From Funneliformis mosseae (Eukaryota; Glomeromycota; Glomeromycetes; Glomerales; Glomeraceae), in assembly GCA_910592005.1 (NCBI GenBank), contig CAJVPP010000461.1, positions 1-31,928 of the forward strand: a stretch of 31,928 bases of DNA, written 5' to 3'. Below the pieces are notes generated by a model. It worked only from the letters and a program-made list of their open reading frames with translations. It made no database searches and had not been told where the DNA came from. This document shows, piece by piece, positions 1 through 11,585 of the stretch (positions are counted from its first letter, which is position 1; each line of letters starts with the position of its first letter). The translations under genes were made by a program, and so were the position numbers.

Positions 1-65
1 AATACCAACTGATTATAAATAATAAATAATTAATAATAATTAATAATATAAAATAATTAATAATA

Positions 66-205
66 TAACAGAATTTTCCGGCGCTTTCTGGGTCTCTCGC
101 GTAATCTTCATTTAATTCATTTTTTTCATCTTCGCTGTCTTTGTCGTCTAACGTGGCGCAGCTCACGTGACTTCTGGTCGCGTGTATCACATGATCTTTT
201 AGATT
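66..205 (-). other. GC-richer island with a short open acidic reading frame
   Basis: This stretch is clearly richer in G+C than everything around it and carries several CpGs. Read on the minus strand it gives a stop-free frame with the acidic run LDDKDSEDEKNELNEDYARD, which looks like real coding sequence rather than chance in such AT-rich DNA. It lies just past the point where LINE copy A stops being recognisable, so it may be the edge of a different element or a host exon fragment. No start codon, domain or splice site could be fixed. The product is unknown. Confidence 0.3.
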
Positions 206-440
206 AATATCTTCTTATAACAGTGTGTAGCTCTATAAAAAAGTTTGAGTATATGAGACAAGCAGGTGTATCTCTTGAAAAATGAAGTTTTTTCTTGAGC
301 AAAGCTTTGAAGGGTCATATGATGCGATCTGCCAGTGTTTCTGATAAATGAATCAATTGAGTGCGATATTCAATGTGAGGTATAATGACAATATTAAATG
401 TGTAAGTGAGTTATTTGTCTGTTAGTTTTTTATTAAATAA

Positions 441-956
441 TGTAGCAACCATAGACTTAACATCCTGAACGGTGTTAACGTTTCTCTTTCTGTCGAATAA
501 GTTAACTATGATTTGAAGTCAGGGAGGCAATAGCTATGACTTAAATCCAATTAACTTGATACGCTGTTTATTAGAGTTTATTTAGTTAACAAGAAATAAA
601 TTATAAGTTTTATGTTTGCAAAATGTTAAGAGTGTTTATTATTGTTATTAAATGTATTTTGAATACAATGTTAAGAACTTGTAGGAATCTGTTGGAATCT
701 GTCCTTTTTCCAAGGCATTTTCATACCCTTTATATAGGAAATTACAATTAAGAAAATCTATGATATTTATGATACTACTGACAATAATAACAGAGTTAAC
801 AAATATGCTAATTATGTAAAATATGTTATAAATGATAATAATAATACAAATAATAAAAATATAATAAATAATATATGTGTTCTATTTGGCAGATATAGAA
901 GATTTGGCAGATCTGACAGATCTGGCATATTTAGCATATTTGACAGGTTCATCAAT
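441..956. mobile_element. Unidentified insertion of about 515 bp inside LINE A ORF2
   Basis: LINE coding sequence is readable on both sides: on the minus strand FIVK-AIETGKN ends near 956 and LFNKKLTD resumes at 440. In copy B these two segments are separated by only about two dozen residues, so the DNA between is foreign. It begins TGTAGCAACC, has a TATA-like TTTATATAGG near 731, and ends in short CAGATCTGACAGATCTGG-type repeats near 890-950. The TG start and TATA box would suit a solo LTR, but I see no clear CA end or target duplication, so the class is open. Confidence 0.5.
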
Positions 957-1352
957 TTTTGCCAGTTTCAATGGCTTATTTGACAATAAACGTCTTATTA
1001 CATTTTAGTGAGATCCAGACTTTTAAGTATCTAATAGAGTCTTAAGGACGCATGGCAGTAATCGTATATGTAGAACTATTGACATTTGTTTGGATATTCT
1101 GGGTTGTGTTAGTGTTAGTCAGAAGATCTGATTTTGTCTAATTTACTTGTATACTGTTCAAGTCATAATAACTATTGGTGATATCTATGATTCTATTGAG
1201 CTGTTATTTCGAATCTGCAATCTATAGTGTATCATCCATGTATGCTAATACTGATGTTTTGCATGATTGTTTATTAAGGGTGTTTAAGTGAACATTAGGT
1301 TTCCATTCTGCTGACATGATATAGTCAAGATCAGAATTTTGCACTCTGTATT

Positions 1353-1782
1353 AGAGACTGGACTCGTATTTGTTTAACTCGAGTCAACTCAAGTTAAATT
1401 CTGATTCGAGTCAAGATTTTCTTGATTTAAGTCAGAATTCAAGTTGACTCGAATTAAAACTACTTAAGTCAACTCCAAATTTATGCTATATTTTATAAAT
1501 AACATGTAATTCTTTTCTTAAACTGCATTTATTAGCATAATATAATTAACATTTATTATATAATTATTGAATAAAAATTTTTTAAAAAATTTTCTTTAGT
1601 TCGGTTTCAAAAATATCACAAAATTTTGATTCGCATTGTACTTTTTTAGCCCATATTATGACTTTAACTCGAGTTTGACTTGAGTTTCTAACTTGAATTT
1701 CTAACTCGAGTACTCTTCAAGTCAAAAATTTCTTGATTTGACTTTGACTCAAATTAACTTTTCTGACTCAAGTCCAAACTCT
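1353..1782. mobile_element. MITE-like element, copy 1 (430 bp), inserted in LINE A RT
   Basis: The element interrupts the LINE reading frame between YYDPLLCRV and QNSDLDYIMSAEW, exactly between RT motifs B and C. Flanking 9-mers ACTCTGTAT (1343-1351) and ACTCTGCAT (1783-1791) form a target duplication with one transition. Ends are imperfect inverted repeats: left AGAGACTGGACTCG against right (reverse complement) AGAGTTTGGACTTG. Both arms are made of repeated GACTCGAGTC or GACTCAAGT words in both orientations around an AT-rich core. A 9-bp duplication would suit a Mutator-like (MULE) family, which is an inference. No coding capacity is seen, so it must be mobilised by another element. A second copy lies at 21677-22107. 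Confidence 0.8.
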
Positions 1783-4102
1783 ACTCTGCATAATAGGGGA
1801 TCGTAGTAAATACATCACAGGAGGGGTAAAATGATTTCACCTTGATCGATACCTGAGAAAACCTTGTAAGTATCTGTAAATCCAAAAGAAGTAAAAACTT
1901 AGTTTTTTCTTTGTATAAACATGTTTAGGATGAAGAATATAAAAACTTTAGGAAGCTTTAAGCATTCGAGAGCGCTGACTATCATAAAAATATTGACGTG
2001 ATCGTAAGCTTTTGACATGTCTTGTAGAAGGATTCACAGTTCTTTTTTGTTAGAGAGGGCATCATTTTTAATGTTATCTAAGATGTGTAGAGGTTCAAAA
2101 GTAGAGTAAAAAGGGAGTCCTGCAAAGTTATATCCTTTAAGGATATTATATTAGATGAAGACTGTTGATAGTCGCGTATTAATGAGTTTTATAAAAGCTT
2201 TTCTTGGACATTTTAGTAAGGTAATCGGCCTAATATTATTTAGGTTAAATTCCTAAAGTTTGAGTTTTTGAATTAGGTAAACATACGCTAAGTTCCAGCG
2301 ATGATGAATTGCAGAAATCGACAAACAACCACATATTAAATACTAAAAGATCTTTTTAGCTGAGGGACCTAGATTTTTAAGCATTTTATTTGATATTTTA
2401 GATGGCCCAGGTGCTCTTCCGTCAGCAAGAGAATCAACAATAGAATACCATTTTTCTGCTGAAGGTGGTGACATCAAGCTATTGTATATATTAGAGTCAA
2501 TGTTTTCAAGTAGACTGTACGAAGGGAGCCATTCATCAGGGATGTTTTTCAGTTCATATGTAGTACCTGCTGCTCTTTGAAAATGATTGTTGACTGTTTG
2601 TTTAACTAAGTATTCATCTATGAGGAGATCTTGAGCATTCCGTGATAAACATCTGTTTAATACGATTGTTTTCCTTATATGGTTTAGTGTTGAATCAAGC
2701 ATCTTTTTTTGATTATTAGTGTACGCATCTAATCGCTGTTCTAAATTTTTCTATATAGAGGCGAGTTTGTATTCATTTTCATAAATTTTGGTCTTGTATA
2801 AAAGGACTTTGAGTAGAAGAACAGTGTCTGATAAGAGGAAGTCAACAAAATTAAACGGGTAGTCTAGGTGTAGATGTGCTGTAATAAATGCAAGTGAGTT
2901 AGCAATATTGCGATATTTGTCATATATTTGTATCCAATTGATAGGAAGAGAAATGCCTCTTTTGACTTTGAGAAGTAGCTTTTTGAACTTGTGTAAGATT
3001 TTTTGATGTGAGTATAGACTTTTGGGGCTAGGTGGTCTTGGATATTTGAATTGGCCAAAAGATTTTCTGAGTGATATACATTTCTTAGCTGCTTTAATTA
3101 AAAGATCTTGAAAGAGATCCCAGTGTTTGTTTAGTAAAGAATGCGTCCAGTATGTTTCTTGGTTGATCATTTTCAATTAGCTACCATTTAGTAACGCGTC
3201 GAGCTTAGCTTTAAATTTACTCCATAAGTCTTTGTTCATATTATCAAAATTGAAGCTGATTTTTTTGGGAATTTTACACTTGTAAAATTTAATGTCTAGA
3301 AAATTCGTGATTATAGCAATGACTACGTGGTGATCTGATATGTTCATATCGAATGCAATTATATGACAATCTAATAAATTGAGGGAGATGTCAGTAGATG
3401 TCCAGATGTAATCGATCCTGGAAGAGGCTTGACTTGAAAAATAAGTAGAATAGTGAGTTCTATTTCGATTGTGTTTGATTGTAAAGGTATTAAACAGTAA
3501 CAGTTTATGAAAATTATCAAAGAGTTTTAAGCTGTTAGTGGAATTATGTGTTCGATCCATGTCAGTATTAAAGTCTTCCAGAATGATCAAGTGAAAGTCA
3601 TTTATAGTGGCTTCGTTAATCCAATTGTTGAGGACTAGTTAGACTTCTTTTTTCATTTTTAGGTCAGCTGGTGGTAAGTAGCAATTAATGATACATAGTC
3701 TTTGTTTATTTGCGAATTGTAAGTCAACACGAATCACTCAGTCAAGCTTGGTTTCATGCTTGTAAACATGATAAGCAATCTTTCTGTTGAGTATTATTCC
3801 AATACTGAAAGTGGTGCGTTATTTAGATGTGAAACTAAAAAAAGATATGAAGGAAGGATAAGATGAGTTAAAGATCTTTCATGTTGGGGTTTGAAGTTAG
3901 TTTTCTGAAGACTAATAACATCTAAGTTGTATGAAGAGTATAATGATAAAAGATGGTATTATTTGGCGACGTTAGTAAACGATCAGACATTATGAGTTGC
4001 AAAAGAGAGTTTGGGTACATTAATGGGGTTGTATTGAAAGTATTGTTAGTATCTGTAGAGACAGTAATCATAAAACATATTATTAAAATTGTGGAAGGCT
4101 CT

Positions 4103-6060
4103 TTAAAGCCTTTTTAGCTTCAATATCATAATTGGTATTGAGAGTATATGTTGTTGGTGTTTTGTCGATTTGAAGGAAGTCATTGTGGATGAAAATAGCA
4201 TAAAATGTGTTACACATAGTAACCAAGGTATTGACTGTTTCAGTAAAATTCTTGAGGCGTAAATTTTGGGCTTCTGTGATTTCTGTGAGTGCTGAAATGG
4301 TTTGTTTTGTTTGTTAATGATTGAGGTGGAGGCATCAATAATAGGACCATTTCTGTATTGTTCTATATCATAATTCGCCATAGTTTCTTCATCAGGGAAG
4401 CTGACTTTGATATTGAGAGTTTGCTCAATTACTTCCATTCATTTCATAGTGAAATTCAAAGTGAGCGTGAAATCATCAAGTTTTGTGTGAGTAGTAGGAA
4501 ACTAGTTTTGATGAAGTCTTTGAAGTCTTGATTACCATTTTGTTCATACATAGAGCCTCCTGCAGTTGTTTCTATAGAAATATCACGTGATCTGTATTGC
4601 TGTTGATTGGGATACTTGGATTGTTGTTCCATATTTGGAGGAATATCATCGCTCTAATCTGATATTAAACTAAGGGGTTATTTTGGTAAGGTATTATTGT
4701 TATTTTTTGATGCAGAAGATGGCTTTGTAGGTATACTGGTCATTTTAGCTTGTTTTTGAGAACCATCTGTAACAATGTTAGCAAAGGTAATATTGGGGCT
4801 AATAGTTCCTTTACAAGGATAAATAGGAGCTTTATAGTTATTGTATTATGCTGGTTGAAAACGTTGATATAAATGTTGGGTATTTTATCTTGTGGATTGT
4901 GACATTTTTTTGGACAATCTTTGATTTTATGATGTGAAGAGAAGCATATGACATATAATTTGACTTTGGTTTTTATCCATTCTACACGTTTACTATTGAT
5001 CGTGAGATTATCATTACTGATTGCTGCTTTGTAATCATCAGTTAAAGGAAAATAAAAGAAAGCATGTTTGAGGTTGTGATAATTAGATTGTGCCTTAGAA
5101 ATAATCCAAGCTGTTACATTAATCATTAGACCTAGATTAGATAAATCTTTACCTGTGATATAGCGAGAAAGACATGTAAGCTTGGCTGAGAATTTAGATC
5201 TTTCCAAGATTTTATTACGTGGCAGATCGCACATATGAAACTGAATCATGTCATTGAGGATGAAAACCCTATAACCTTTCTTGAGTTCAACGAAGTTAGT
5301 ATCTGAATCATATATAATTGTAGCTTGTTGCCAGAGATTTTTTGTTTTCATGTTAAATCTGACGATCTTGCTAAATCGGAAAAAAATTTTTTTTATGTGT
5401 AATTCAGTGACGTCCAATGGTATCTCAGTAACTTTGATCGATTGTTGTGGAATGAAAGGATGTTTAGGTACAATTTCTAGGGTAAAAATATGCGATTTTC
5501 CAAATTAGGCAATATGACTTTACAAAACGCGTCCCTTTCATTTTTGTCAGAAAATGTCACTTTTAAAATCTTTTTTAATTAGTCCTCTGGGTGTTTAGCA
5601 AACACAACACCTGAAAATGAGTCAAACTGATTAAAAACAAGGTCAGTGACATTAGAGATTTTTGCTTGAGGAGATTTTTCAGGGTAATCATCCGCTGAAA
5701 AGAAGGCGAAAAAATTTGTTTTTTTGGTAAAAATTTCTTGAGGGCTTTTTTTATTATTCAAAAAATTTTCTGAAGCGTCGTTAGCGTCGTCGACGTTCAT
5801 GAGTGCTTGTTCAAAGGTGACAACTATAGTTGTATCATCTGTTAAAACTTCTTTGCCCTTTTCTTTATTGAGCAGAAGAGGGTCAACATTCATAATAACT
5901 GGAGTTTCTTTATTGTCGTTGTTGGTGGAGACACTACTTTCAGGTTTAGTAGTCTGTAAAGTATTCTGTCTTTATTTGGTTGTTACTCTGGAGTGCTAGG
6001 GCAAAAGCGAGGTTGTTGTTTTTGTTAGTTTTTATTGTTCTCTTTCTTTGGTCTGCCCAT
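4103..6060 (-). pseudogene. LINE A ORF1 relic: RRM-like and CCHC RNA-binding protein, broken
   Basis: ORF1 would make the RNA-binding partner of the LINE ribonucleoprotein. The start is the ATG at 6060 (MGRPKKENNKN, a basic AT-hook-like beginning), about 45 bp from the element's 5' end. A Ser/Asp-rich linker follows (5579-5893). Then comes an RRM-like region (KIFFRFSKIVRFNMKTKNL, near 5340-5400) and a degenerate zinc knuckle VICFSSHHKIKDCPKKC (near 4900-4960). In that knuckle the first Cys of a CX2CX4HX4C pattern appears to be Tyr. The C-terminal part (4103-4438) is polar. It ends 31 bp before the ORF2 start. Several stops and frameshifts break it. Confidence 0.7.
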
Positions 6061-6085
6061 GTTGCAGAAAGAGTTCTATTTTCAA

Positions 6086-6104
6086 TTTTATCGTTTAAAA
6101 AATA
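6086..6104 (-). repeat. Shared 5'-terminal motif of the LINE family (copy A)
   Basis: The 19 bases TTTTATCGTTTAAAAAATA (plus strand) recur at 13642-13660 as TTTTATCATTTAAAAAATA, with one C/T difference at a CpG. In both copies the motif lies 27-47 bp upstream of the ORF1 ATG and marks where similarity between the copies ends. It is taken as the 5' end of the element. Confidence 0.6.
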
Positions 6105-6341
6105 TTTTTTTTTTTTTTATTATTTTTAAAGTGCGGTAGTTTCGCAATATCTTTATTATAAAAGTAAAATAAAAGTAAAGTACAAATCAAAAGAAATTAC
6201 AAAAATCTCGTAAAGAACTAATCTAAAATTAAAACTATAGAAGACCGATCTTGCACTTCCCCAAAATCAATTTATAACCTAAGCTAGAAAAATCATATTT
6301 CGAGTAAACATACGTAAAAAGCAGAGAGGGCGAGGCCATTA
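6105..6341 (-). other. LINE B 3' UTR and A-rich tail
   Basis: After the probable end of ORF2 there is about 215 bp without a convincing frame, then a run that reads AATAATAAAAAAAAAAAAA on the minus strand. That run is the expected poly(A)-like tail made by target-primed reverse transcription. It touches the 5' motif of LINE A with no spacer. Confidence 0.65.
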
Positions 6342-9300
6342 CTACACCAAAAATTTGACCAATGATCCTATCTGTACTATCGAAGATATTGGAGAAGAGC
6401 TAAAAGAATGAGTGAAGAGGTTAAATGATAAATCAAAACCTGATGTGACGAAATTAAAAACTTTAGAGGTAAGAGTAATGTTAAAAGATTGTTTAAAATT
6501 ATGAACTAGTTAACAACGATCGCGCCAAACGTTTTGTGTGAGTTCAAAAATTAAGAGCATAAAAGAAGAGTAAGCAGCTAAAGCTACACTTTGGGATGAA
6601 AATTTTTTTAGAAAGAATTTAAAAAGGGGTATTGGAACTATGCCTCTGATAAGAGCAAAAAATTTGGAAGTATTATAAGTATCAAGCAATTATACATTCA
6701 ACTGATCAATTTCATAATCATGTGCATAGGTGATGTTTTTTAAATAAATTTTTGATTGTTGGATTATCTTTTTCATTTCGTAGTTGACAGTAAGGCAAAT
6801 CCATATGTGATAAAAGTTTTCGTTAGCAGCATCGCATCTGAGACACAAAAGTGAATAGTCATAAATGGAAGGATGTCTTAATTTGAGAATCTCAAAAGTT
6901 GGTAACATTTCAAGAAGACATTAATATTTCGTTCTTCTAATAAAGGAGACAGAGTAAGAGGTAGATTGTGTTACTGTATTGTCATTGAGTATGAAGGAGG
7001 TGGCAAACCAGTTAATTTGATAGAGCTGTGAATGTTTTGTAAGGACAGAAAGTTGAAGTAACTGAGAAAGAGAACATTTACAGAATAATTCTTTACAAAA
7101 TTGTCTGATAGGTATTAATACTGAGGCGTTATTATGTGTGAAATAGCATCGAGATGCGTTGTTTGTATAGAGCTGAAGGGCTGTGGTGTCTAAATTGGAT
7201 TTTGTCAGAGCGTTAACTTTGTTATTGAAGATGTTATCAGTATGAGTTTTGACTTTAATCATTTTAACTGTGAGGTTGTGAGTATTCATTATATTAAAAA
7301 AACAAGACCAATGCGCATAATTATTAATTTTGAGAGCAGGGTGAACAGTGGAAGCTTTTGTGAGAAGGAACTTATATTTGTTAAACTGGAAAATGATGAC
7401 TGCTGAATCAGTATAAAAGGTAACGTTACAGGAAGGGGGGCTGTAAGTAAGGCAGTAAAAATAGCTGCGAATTTAGGTAATGATGAGGAAGGAAAAGGAG
7501 ATGTAAAAGCAGAAGAAAAGGAAATCATTGGTAAACTTTGGTGAGTTTGAAGCCAGGCAATATTCATTCTTATCGTAGGAAGACCTAAGTCTTTCAGAAA
7601 TCCGTTTGTGTAAAATTCAAGAACAGAAGAAGAAGAAAAGGATCGAGATATGATTAGTAATTGAGAATTAAAAGGAGGTGATAGATATTTGTCAAATAAA
7701 TTTTTGAAGAAAAGCGCAGCAAAGCTTCTCAAAGTTACAAATAGGCTTAGGTTATTATTTTTTAGAAAACATGTTAAGGCAAGTTCATAAAGTGCACCGT
7801 TGGAAAGAATACTGTAGAGTCGATTAATACGGTCATTTCCATTTGACGTAGGAATTTTTGCACAAAGGAAGATAGGTAACATAAAACAATAACTGTTGTA
7901 ACGCCTTCTGAATTTAGTGGCTGCATTCTGATGAAAGCGGCAATGAACACAAGGCTCAAGGATTGTCATATTTTCAGGACTAATTGAAGGTATGTGATGT
8001 CTAAGATGTATGGTATCATGATCGATTTTTATAATTCTTCCTATGACGAAATAATTGATCGCAGTGTACCAACCAACTGCAAATCTAGGTGTTTGATGAG
8101 AGTAAGTAGGAAGGGTAATGGAGTAGCCATAGCAAAACTTGTATTTAAAATTAAATGCAAGTGAAAGTAATCTGTCTAGATCTGGATTTAGACTTGATTC
8201 TAAGGCTTTAAACCATTTTGCAGTTTGAAAACAACGGGTAACAGGATTGGTAATAGTGTTCAGATCACGAAATGTGAACATATAGTTTCCTTGGTAGTTG
8301 GTGAGTTGCTTCATGAAGAGTATGGAAAACTTCCGTAGCCTATAAGTATGCTTTCTGTATTCGTAGTTTAAAAATTCAGAAATCGGGAAATCCCTTTCTA
8401 GAATTCTATTGGATAAGGTTGAAGGTACATTGAGTTCGAGTTTTATAATTTTGAGATCACATAACAGAGAAGGGAGCCAATCATCAGATCGTGTTATTTT
8501 TGAGAATGGCCAATAGATCAAAGGGTTCTCAAAGAGCCATTCCTTTTGTTGAAGTTGAAGGGTACATAGATGAAAAGATCTTCCAAGTATGTTTATTTCA
8601 TTGGACATCTGTAAAAAAGCATTACTAAAATTTTGTATTAAACGTTGATACAGAGAGGTTAGATTGTAGAAGTAATATGAATGGAACAAATCCGTCGGGT
8701 GTGTCTGGAGAGTTTGAGTTTTCTTTTGACAAAGGCGATGTATGTAGCGACAAAGCTTTTGCATTGCATTTTAGATGGTAAAGTAAGTTGTGATCTGTAC
8801 TCAATTCTTGGTAAAAGAATAGTATTAAAGATATATATAAGTTGCGAGTCTGTCAGGCGTTTATGCTTCATGATGATAACGGCTTTTTTTATTTCACTGT
8901 GTATTTGATTGTATATAAAACTCTTGTTAGACTTAAGTGAGATCCAAATACCCAAGTAGTGCACACTAGCTTTAGGAGATAGCGCATTGATCAATCATAT
9001 AGTGTTATTATGAATGATTTCAAAAGGATTCTGTTGGAAAGTGTTGACGAATAGTTCTGATTTTGACCAATTTACTTGTATATCATTAAAGTCAAAGAAA
9101 CTGTTAGCAATAGATTTAATATTTGTTAGGTCTTCTCTGGATTTAGCCAGCCAGAGAGTATCATTCATATAAGCGAGTGCTGGGATCTTCAGATGAGAAT
9201 TATTAGTAAAGGGAAGACGAGCATCAGGATGCTAATCAACTTCTGTGACAAAACTATGTTGAGAATTGTTAATAGCGTATAAGAGCAGATCGTAGTATAT

Positions 9301-11572
9301 ACACCATAATAGTAGTGATATAACTTCACCTTGATCAATACCTGAATGCATCAGATATGTATCGGAATTGCCATGAGCTGTGAAGACTTGGTTAAATCTT
9401 GGAAGAAAAGTCTCAGTATTGTTTGAGTGAATTTATATAGAAGATTTAGTCTTGCTAAAGCTGCTGCGAGAGTGAAAACATTCACACAATCGTATGCTTT
9501 AGACATATCTTGTAACAGAACCCATAATTCTATATTATTATAAATAGCGTTCTGTTTAATATTATCAAAAAGATGTATGGGGTCAAAGGTAGATTTAAAG
9601 GGTAGACCCGCAAAGTTGTATCCTTTAAGAATATTGTGTTGAACAAAGATGTCAGCAAGCCGTGTATTTAATAATCAAACAAAAGCTTTCCGCGCGCTTT
9701 CTAGTAGAGTTATTAGACGGGTGTTATTTAAATCATATTTCCATGGTTTTGGTTTAGGGATTGGGTATACGTATGCCAGATTCTAACAGTGAGGTATTGA
9801 CGAAATTTGCAGACAACCACAAATTATATACCATAGGTGTTTCTTTGCGATAGGTCCTAAATGTTTCAACATTTCATTTGAGATTTTTGAGGGACCAGGG
9901 GTTCTATTGTTTGGAAGTTGATCAATGATCCTATACTATTCATCCGCAGAAGGTAAGGATATCAATTTGCTATAATGTTGGAGTCAATTGAATTTAATAG
10001 GATGTATGTAGAGATCCATTCCTCTAGTATTGCTTTTGTATGATGTGTGGTGCTTGCAACCTGTTGGAAGTGTCTAGCAACTTCTTTTTTACATCCTGTT
10101 CTTCAAAAAGTAAGTGACAAAGTAGAGATAAGTTATCAATACATCTATCCAATACAATGGTTGTTTTTCTATGATTAAGGACTGAGTCAATCATCTGCGA
10201 TGGATTGTGTTTGTAATCTTTTACATAGGCGTCTAGAGCATCTTGAATACTCTTAAGCTTAAAATTGTGTTCACACAGTTCTGCCTTTATTTTAAGACTA
10301 GCTAGAAGAAGTTTGATATCTGAAAGGATAGTGTTAGTCATATCTACGTGAAGAGGACTGTTTAAGGGAATAGTGTTTAAACCATTAGCGTGAGCAAGCT
10401 GTAAAATTGTGAGTAGAGGTTATTTCATTTATCATGTACAATTAGGTCTTTCAGACATTTTTTTGTAGTTTTATCAAAATGATGGAGTAATTTGATATCA
10501 TTGTAGATCTTTGACAGGACGACTGGTTTTTTGATGAGTGAAAATTTTTTGACTTGTGGATTGAAATACATTTTTTTGCCACAGAGATAAGAGTATCTTA
10601 AAAGAGGTCCCAAGAAGAATTAAGAAGACTTTGGGATCAGATGGTATTAGGTGAAATATGTTTTAGCACATAGGAATTCAAATTATTATCCAAGTTATCT
10701 CTGAATTTGGACCATTTTGAGTCATCCATCAAGTTAAAATTGAAGGAAGTTTTAACAGGACTTTTCCTTGTAGAAGTTGAGTGTTTTAAGAAATTAATGA
10801 TCTTTATTAATACAATATAATGGTCTGATATAGAAGAATCCATTTGTATAACTTTACAATCGAGTATATTAAGCGCTAGTTCAGGTGTCATATAAATATA
10901 GTCAATCTTGGATAAAGAATTCTTATTAATACAAGATGGGTATAATATGCGCTTTTCTTTAAATTAAATGTTAAACGTACCATATAAATCGTAATTGTTA
11001 AGAGAATTGACAAAATTTAAATTAAAAGAAGAGTTTTTGTTACGATCTATATCAGCATTTAAATCTCCGATGAGAATAATAAGCAAATTGTTTTTGATGG
11101 CATCATCTAATAACTGTTTTAAAAGGACAATGGATTGTTTTGTGACGTCCATAGGAGGGTTGGCTAGCAGAATATAACAATTAATGACCAATAATTTTTG
11201 TTTGTTTGCAAATTGGAGTTTTGCATAAATAATTCTGTCTAATATAGAGTCATGAACGAAAATGTGCTTAGCGATGCAGGGACTAAAAGAGAGGTTAACA
11301 TCAGTTCCAATTGATCGGGAGTTATGATTGTTACTAAAGAAGGTAGTAAATGTTGAAAAATCGCGATTAAAGATGGATGATATTCCTTTGAAATTAGTTT
11401 CTTGTAGGTCTATGATATCAAATTGATTTGCTGAATATAAGGAAAAAAGGTAATTTTGTTTTGTTTGATTGTTTAAGAAATGAACATTATGGGTGGCAAT
11501 TCTAAGGTTTGATATGGATGGAGTGTAAAAACTAGAAGGATCGGTATTATTTATTGTAGGAACAGTATTCAT
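6342..11572 (-). pseudogene. LINE B ORF2 relic: endonuclease, reverse transcriptase, RNase H, zinc motif
   Basis: The start MNTVPTINNTDPSSF at 11572 lies 13 bp after the ORF1 stop. Endonuclease: IATHNVHF, LQETNF, IGDLNADID and SDHYIV keep all key residues; the only break within it is a TAA at 10964-10966. RT: GPSKISNEMLKHLGP, LLQDMSKAYD (near 9500), GIDQGEVIS, then AYMNDTLW (9160-9171), where the first Asp of YMDD is Asn. RNase H: FYTNGF (Asp to Asn at 7604-7606), LPKFAAIF (Glu to Lys at 7472-7474), YTDSA kept (7407-7409), NKVNALTK (Asp to Asn at 7212-7214). C-terminal CLRC...HIWIC zinc motif near 6790-6850. The frame continues past a TAA at 6690 through NVWRDRC to about 6342. A frameshift sits in a six-C run (7435-7440) and another near 8700. 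The stretch 7289-8764 is the longest stop-free frame of the window. Confidence 0.85.
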
Positions 11573-11585
11573 AATAGAAATGAAA

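Larger units (their letters stand above)
205..4071 (-). pseudogene. LINE A ORF2 relic: endonuclease and reverse transcriptase, broken
   Basis: ORF2 would encode the EN/RT polyprotein that copies the LINE RNA into a nicked target. The proposed start is the ATG at 4071, which reads MITVSTDTNNTFNTTP and aligns with the copy B start MNTVPTINNTDPSSF. Visible parts in order are: endonuclease FATHNV and LQKTNF (near 3903), LEDFNTD (near 3576), RIDYIW and SDHHVV; the RT entry APGPSKISN (near 2400); motif A DMSKAYD (2001-2021); motif B GIDQGE (near 1840); motif C YMDD (1231-1242); then VWISLK; and, beyond an insertion, the thumb-region stretch LTDK and PHIEYRTQ (near 365-430). The endonuclease Glu is now Lys and the GD of GDxN is ED, so this domain is dead. 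Both RT aspartate motifs survive. Many in-frame stops and shifts occur, and the RNase H part is missing. Confidence 0.8.
205..6104 (-). mobile_element. LINE (non-LTR retrotransposon) copy A, 3'-truncated and interrupted
   Basis: The element reads on the minus strand from about 6104 down to about 205. It has an ORF1 (RRM-like) and an ORF2 (endonuclease, reverse transcriptase) and loses recognisable sequence before the RNase H domain that copy B retains. Two later insertions split ORF2: 441 to about 956, and the MITE at 1353-1782. Its 5' end (6086-6104) shares an 18/19 match with the 5' end of copy B and directly abuts the A-rich 3' tail of that copy. Protein similarity to copy B is clear but far from identity, so they are separate lineages of one family. 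Stops and frameshifts show it is dead. Confidence 0.85.

Noticed and set aside
5281..5508. Plus-strand open frame opposite LINE A ORF1
   Set aside because: It is antisense to the RRM-like region and has no motif; it is a shadow of the minus-strand relic.
10995..11177. Plus-strand open frame opposite LINE B endonuclease
   Set aside because: It is a mirror of the endonuclease coding strand. The minus-strand reading shows the real motifs.
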